DNA from: an uncultured Thermoanaerobaculia bacterium
GTDB taxonomy: Bacteria > Acidobacteriota > Thermoanaerobaculia > Multivoradales > Multivoraceae
DNA: 64,000 nucleotides
NCBI GenBank assembly: GCA_951813015.1
Contig: CATOTG010000001.1
Location: forward strand, 248,001 to 312,000
Reading direction: 5' to 3'
Below are positions 60,734 to 64,000 of the stretch, piece by piece. How positions within the stretch are numbered: position 1 is the first letter of the stretch; each line of letters opens with the position of its first letter. The notes beneath the pieces are model-generated. The model was not told where the DNA came from and did not search any database. It worked only from the letters and a program-made list of their open reading frames with translations. Made by a program: the position numbers and the translations under genes.

Positions 60734-61132
60734 ATGGGCCGGTCGTTTCTCTCGCTGCCGCTGTTCGCCGCCTTGCTGCTGCCGGCGGCCTGCACCACGG
60801 CGCCCCACGTCGGCGCCGACCTGGTCTACCGCCACAGCCAGGACTTTCCGCCGACGCGGCTGCGTCCTGGCTGGAGCCGGGTGTGGGTGGGCCGCGAGCT
60901 GGAGCGGGTGGACCGGCTGATTCACCGGGTCCGGGTGATCCCGGAATTCGCCGGCGACCTGATGAACATGCCCGGGCGCCAGAGAGAGCGAATGGCCGCC
61001 GAGATCGCCTGTCCGCCCGCCGACCATTCGGTGTGGGACGAGTTGACGCGCGGCCAGGACATCGAGATCGATCTGGAAACCGCGGAGCGCGGTCACTTCA
61101 CGACCGTCTCGTGCCGCAAGGCGTTGAGATAG
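60734..61132 (+). CDS. Putative lipoprotein, unknown function
   Basis: 132 residues. Leader GRSFLSLPLFAALLLPAACT with a lipobox (LPAAC, Cys near residue 20). Mature part contains GWSRVWVGRELERVDRLIHRVRVIPEF and ends DIEIDLETAERGHFTTVSC. No family recognised. Start chosen at ATG 60734; an upstream TTG at 60722 is possible. It is followed by a short duplicated segment. Confidence 0.6.
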   Translation: MGRSFLSLPLFAALLLPAACTTAPHVGADLVYRHSQDFPPTRLRPGWSRVWVGRELERVDRLIHRVRVIPEFAGDLMNMPGRQRERMAAEIACPPADHSVWDELTRGQDIEIDLETAERGHFTTVSCRKALR

Positions 61133-61177
61133 CTGCCGAGTCCGCGACGGGCTCGCCGCGTACCCGGCGAAGGGGCG

Positions 61178-61286
61178 GTGTCAGACAGCCTCGGCGGCGC
61201 CGGGCGAGCGGAGCCGGTCTCGGCGGCAGCGGCTCGGTGGCGATTGTCTACGTGTCAGACAGCCTCGGCGGCGCCGGGCGAGCAGA
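61178..61286. repeat. 35-bp direct repeat at the end of the glutaredoxin-like gene
   Basis: GTGTCAGACAGCCTCGGCGG then CGCCGGGCGAGC at 61178-61212 and again at 61252-61286, one base different. The right copy holds the stop and last codons of the glutaredoxin-like gene. Unit ~74 bp. Confidence 0.8.
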
Positions 61287-61611
61287 GGTCTGCCTGGAGC
61301 CGGGAGATGATGTCGGACGACTCGTAGAGCCACTCTGCCGTACCGTCGTCGTTCTCGATCCGCAGGCACGGCACCTGCTGCTTGCCGCCGCCTCGCACGA
61401 GTTCGTCGTAGCGGCTGCGGTCGCGGTGGATGTTGCGCAGTTCGACTTCGACGCCGAGGCGAGCCAGCTCGCGCCGGACCCGCAGGCAGAACGGGCAGGA
61501 ATCGAAGTGATAGAGCGACAATCGGGACGCCACACGGTCCGCGCCGGGACCGACCGAACTCCGTCGGGCTCTCCGCACCGTGGTGCGCAGCAGGGTATCG
61601 AGGAAACTCAT
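61255..61611 (-). CDS. Glutaredoxin/glutathione-S-transferase N-terminal domain protein
   Basis: 118 residues. Thioredoxin-fold with a CPFC active site (LYHFDSCPFCLRVRREL), then VEVELRNIHRDRSRYDELV and KQQVPCLRIENDDGTAEWLYESSDIISRL with the cis-proline (VPCL). Both catalytic cysteines are present, so a dithiol glutaredoxin-type reductase is likely. The first ~30 residues are a basic extension. The last codons are duplicated downstream. Confidence 0.82.
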   Translation of the reverse strand: MSFLDTLLRTTVRRARRSSVGPGADRVASRLSLYHFDSCPFCLRVRRELARLGVEVELRNIHRDRSRYDELVRGGGKQQVPCLRIENDDGTAEWLYESSDIISRLQADLCSPGAAEAV

Positions 61612-61649
61612 CGCAGCCTTCTCGGCGGCAGGCTAACAGAGAGCCGGCG

Positions 61650-61800
61650 GCTACCTTCGGCGACGCGGTGGCGAACCCGCTGAACGCCTGGGGACGATGC
61701 TGGCGGCGCTGCGCGACCCGGAGGACGGGAGGATCAGGATCCCCGGCTTCCACGACGAGGCGCAGCCTCTGGGCGCCGGAGAACGTGCCGCGTTACTCGG
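61650..61800 (+). pseudogene. Remnant of an M20-family dipeptidase gene
   Basis: One frame reads ATFGDAVANPLNA, like the GGxVANPxNAL motif of M20 dipeptidases. One base is missing after this, and the next frame reads MLAALRDPEDGRIRIPGFHD, matching the next block of those enzymes (LASLxDxDGRxxIPGFYDxV). Only ~50 codons remain, ending inside the arfB-like gene on the other strand. No metal-site residues are left. Confidence 0.6.
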
Positions 61801-62218
61801 CGCCGGCATCGACCGGGCCGCGGCGCTTCTTCGTCTCGCCGCGGCGCCGTTTGTCCGCGAGCCGCTTCACCCTGGCGCGGGCCGAAGGCCGCGTGGGGCG
61901 GCGCGGACGGGGCTCGGCGCGGGCCTCCTCGATCATCGCCGCGAGCCGCGACAACGCTTCGGCCCGGTTGCGCGCCTGCGTGCGGTGGGTGTAGGCGGAC
62001 ACGACGATCTCCCCGGCGACGGTGAGCCGCTTGCCGGCCGCGCGCTCCAGGCGAAGGCGCAACGGCCCTTCGATGCCGGCCGCGTCGAGGTCGAGGCGGC
62101 ACTGTGCGGCCGTCGCTACCTTGTTCACGTTCTGCCCTCCCGGGCCGGAGGCGCGGACGAACTTGAACGTCAGCGCCGCTTCGGGGATTGCGAGGCCGCC
62201 GAGGTCGAGGGTGGCCAT
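61793..62218 (-). CDS. arfB: ArfB/ICT1-like peptidyl-tRNA hydrolase
   Basis: 141 residues. RF1-type GGQ motif in FKFVRASGPGGQNVNKVATA (GGQ near residues 27-29), then CRLDLD and TVAGEIVVSAYTHRTQARNR. The tail is strongly basic (RARVKRLADKRRRGETKKRR), as in ArfB, which enters the empty mRNA channel to rescue stalled ribosomes. The start at 62218 gives the expected N-terminus; the frame is open further upstream through repeat sequence but is not supported. Confidence 0.9.
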   Translation of the reverse strand: MATLDLGGLAIPEAALTFKFVRASGPGGQNVNKVATAAQCRLDLDAAGIEGPLRLRLERAAGKRLTVAGEIVVSAYTHRTQARNRAEALSRLAAMIEEARAEPRPRRPTRPSARARVKRLADKRRRGETKKRRGPVDAGAE

Positions 62219-62264
62219 CGGCCTATCGTGGCAGATGCGTGGCGGGCTTGCCGCTTCTCGGCGT

Positions 62265-62368
62265 CGCCCGGATGCCGGCCAGGACCCGCGTGGCCCGATC
62301 CGCGCCACACGGGAACCAGTCCGAGCGCCCGTCAACGGGCGCACGGATGGCAGGCCGGCGCACCTGTA
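62265..62368 (+). repeat. Family A hairpin repeat
   Basis: Header CCGGATGCCGGCC, first stem partly mismatched (CGTGGCCCG/CGCGCCACACG), GGAACCAGT, second stem CCGAGCGCCCG/CGGGCGCACGG, end GGCCGGCGCACC. Between arfB and the ABC permease gene. The rest of 62219-62529 shows only short scrambled palindromes (GGTTTTCCAAGG, GGCCAAGCCG). Confidence 0.75.
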
Positions 62369-62529
62369 CCTTTGCCGGGTGGTTCCGGTCCCTGTCCGAG
62401 GCCGTCCGAGAGGCGAGCAGTCGTCGAGGCTGCGGTAGCTGTGGGAAACCGGTCTGACGGTTTTCCAAGGTCCGGCGGGAAACGGCCAAGCCGTTATCCG
62501 CGGGACCGGCAGCTTCCCGGTGGCGGCGA

Positions 62530-63384
62530 TCAGTCCTCGGTGTAGCGGATCTCCATGCGGCGAATGATCAGCGCGGTGGCCGCGAGCACGACGACGGTAA
62601 AGGCCAGCAGACCAAGGACGGAGACGGCCACCGGCGGCGGTTCGACGACCACGGCGAACGGGCCGTCGGGGAGCGGCACCGGCAACAGACCCTTCAGATA
62701 GTGGATCACGCTGAGCTTCTTGAGTGCCGGCGGCAGCAGGAAGTGCAGCATCTCCCAGACGTACAGGACGCCGGCCGGAATGATGGGGTTCCTGAACAGC
62801 ATGCCGATCAGCATGAACAGCGAGCCGTAGCCGATGCACGCGAGCAGGGTCACCCCCAGGTAGGCGACGAGATGCGCGCCGCCGGGACCTGCCGTGAGGT
62901 CCTCGATCGCCCCGGAGACGCCGACCGGCAGGTAGATCAGGACGTAGCTGAGAATCGTGCTGAGCATGAACAACAGCGCCACCGCCGCCACCGCGGCGAC
63001 GTACTTGGCCGTGACGACGAGTTCCCGGCGAAGCGGCACGAGCAGCAGGTAGTGCAGGCTGCGCTCGAGGATCTCGCCCCGGAACAGGTTGAAGAACACG
63101 TACAGGCAGCCGAAGAACAGGATCGCGCCGAGGAAGACGGTCTCGAAGATCGTCTCGTACACCACCCGGTTGCCGAACCGCTCCAGCACCGTCTGCCCAC
63201 CGATTGGTATCGAGCCCACGAGCAGCACGATGACCACCGGAACCGACGCCGCCAAACCCAGGATCACGGCCCGACGCGTCATCAGCAGCCGGCGCAGTTC
63301 GAGCCGCACCAGCCCGCCGACCTGCCGGCCGAGGAGCGTCCAGTCGACGCCCTTCGAACCGGCGGCCTCGGGGACCGCGGTCAC
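62530..63384 (-). CDS. ABC transporter permease (ABC-2 type)
   Basis: 284 residues. The GTG start overlaps the ATPase stop (GTGA). Six hydrophobic segments are seen ([115 protein letters not shown]). The [21 protein letters not shown] loop is typical of ABC-2 permeases that export drugs, lipids or peptides. Substrate unknown. The partner ATPase is immediately upstream. Confidence 0.85.
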   Translation of the reverse strand: MTAVPEAAGSKGVDWTLLGRQVGGLVRLELRRLLMTRRAVILGLAASVPVVIVLLVGSIPIGGQTVLERFGNRVVYETIFETVFLGAILFFGCLYVFFNLFRGEILERSLHYLLLVPLRRELVVTAKYVAAVAAVALLFMLSTILSYVLIYLPVGVSGAIEDLTAGPGGAHLVAYLGVTLLACIGYGSLFMLIGMLFRNPIIPAGVLYVWEMLHFLLPPALKKLSVIHYLKGLLPVPLPDGPFAVVVEPPPVAVSVLGLLAFTVVVLAATALIIRRMEIRYTED

Positions 63385-64000
63385 GACGGCTCCTCCTCGT
63401 CGACCATCAGGTAGCGATACACGGCCTGCAGGTCGCTGTCGGCCGGCCCGACGGCTTCGACTTCCACACCGCCCTCGGCGACCAGCTCGCCGACCAGACG
63501 CAGGAAGCGGTCCGCGTCGCGGGTGCGCAGGTGAAGGCCGCCGCCGTCGTCGTGGAGCTGGACCTCGGTCACGTGGTCGAGCTCGAAGGCGCGGCCGGCG
63601 AGCCACTGCGGACGGTCGCAGCGCACGAACACCTGCATCGGCTGTTCGCGGGCTTCCGCGACCTCCTCTCGCATTCCCGGCACTTCGCCTTCCGCCACGA
63701 TGTACCCGTTCGAGATCAGGATGACGCGGTCGGAGAGCAGGTCGACCTCGTGCAGAATGTGGCTCGAAATGAGCACATGCTGGCCTTCCCGGGCCAGTTC
63801 GCGGAACAGTTCGATCGTCTCGGCGCGGACCATCGGGTCGAGACCGTTGAGCGGCTCGTCGAGCACCATGACCTGCGGATGGTGGGCGATCGCCTGCGCC
63901 AGCTTGATCCGCTGCCGCATGCCCTTGCTGTAGCCCGCGACCCGCCGGTGCGCCGCGTCGATCAGGCCGACCCGCTCCAGGACCTGCGCGGTGAGCCGCT
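63381..64000 (-). CDS. ABC transporter ATP-binding protein (5' end outside window)
   Basis: The frame is open to the window end, so the gene starts beyond 64000. Visible parts: [20 protein letters not shown] (signature SKGMRQR), [20 protein letters not shown] (Walker B, D-loop), [20 protein letters not shown] (H-loop). The C-terminal ~90 residues form an extra regulatory domain ending [13 protein letters not shown]. The Walker A part is missing from the window. Overlaps the permease by GTGA. Confidence 0.92.
   Translation of the reverse strand, partial: RLTAQVLERVGLIDAAHRRVAGYSKGMRQRIKLAQAIAHHPQVMVLDEPLNGLDPMVRAETIELFRELAREGQHVLISSHILHEVDLLSDRVILISNGYIVAEGEVPGMREEVAEAREQPMQVFVRCDRPQWLAGRAFELDHVTEVQLHDDGGGLHLRTRDADRFLRLVGELVAEGGVEVEAVGPADSDLQAVYRYLMVDEEEPS

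Noticed and set aside
62219..62839. N-terminal extension of ArfB
   Set aside because: Runs through a Family A repeat and into the ABC permease gene; the family N-terminus begins at 62218.

Overview
This is a GC-rich (roughly two-thirds G+C by eye), densely packed bacterial window. The heme pathway uses O2-dependent HemF and HemY-type enzymes, several proteins carry lipoprotein or signal-peptide N-termini, and there is a PQQ-type beta-propeller protein, an ACE-like M2 peptidase, GlcD/GlcE and MsrP. Together these suggest an aerobic, Gram-negative, probably uncultivated lineage. An Acidobacteriota (Thermoanaerobaculia-like) origin is my best guess from the general style of the genes, held at low confidence. 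No rRNA, tRNA or CRISPR array was seen.

Layout. 1-1118: the end of an AAA ATPase gene plus a PIN-domain gene. 1119-3336: an exported repeat-type protein, a terminator, and a broken tandem copy of the same gene. 3337-9788: an exported protein, a membrane protein, an S41 protease, SixA, exonuclease III and an M2 peptidase lipoprotein. 9870-19344: a tightly coupled heme operon hemC/D-hemL-hemF-hemH-hemA-hemE-hemY, all with stop/start overlaps or short gaps. 19728-39118: mostly housekeeping and metabolic genes (aldehyde dehydrogenase, DUF4143 ATPase, glcE/glcD, PspC, an AmpG-like MFS protein, MsrP, a QueG-like reductase, otsA/otsB/GH15 trehalose genes, an N6-adenine methyltransferase, GPP34, a SAM methyltransferase).

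39339-57000 is an accessory defence island. A minus-strand operon runs from a DUF4007 (SspB-like) gene through a 1207-residue P-loop ATPase, a PAPS-reductase-like PP-loop protein (SspD/DndC-like), a cysteine desulfurase (SspA/DndA-like), three DGQHR (DndB-type) proteins, a GIY-YIG-like nuclease and an SNF2 helicase. This looks like a DNA phosphorothioation machine with unusual extra subunits. It is flanked by a DUF262 gene with a broken HEPN partner on one side, and on the other by a divergently transcribed HNH nuclease with an N-terminus like the sulfur-binding domain that reads phosphorothioate DNA. The DUF4007 gene is interrupted by 28 consecutive G; at 27 G its two halves would be in one frame. 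The tract is therefore either a candidate phase-variation switch or a sequencing/assembly artefact.

57082-64000 returns to ordinary genes (membrane proteins, alpha/beta hydrolase, PQQ beta-propeller protein, lipoprotein, glutaredoxin-like protein, ArfB, an ABC transporter cut by the window end) with gene remnants between them.

Two repeat families mark the whole window. Family A is a double-hairpin repeat of about 110 bp found at eight loci, one of them in frame inside the hemC/hemD fusion. Family B is an element of about 152 bp with 18-bp imperfect terminal inverted repeats and 10-11 bp target duplications, present three times, and looks like a MITE. Several short gene remnants (SSF symporter, M20 peptidase, MFS 3' end, DUF262) show active small-scale duplication and decay between conserved genes.
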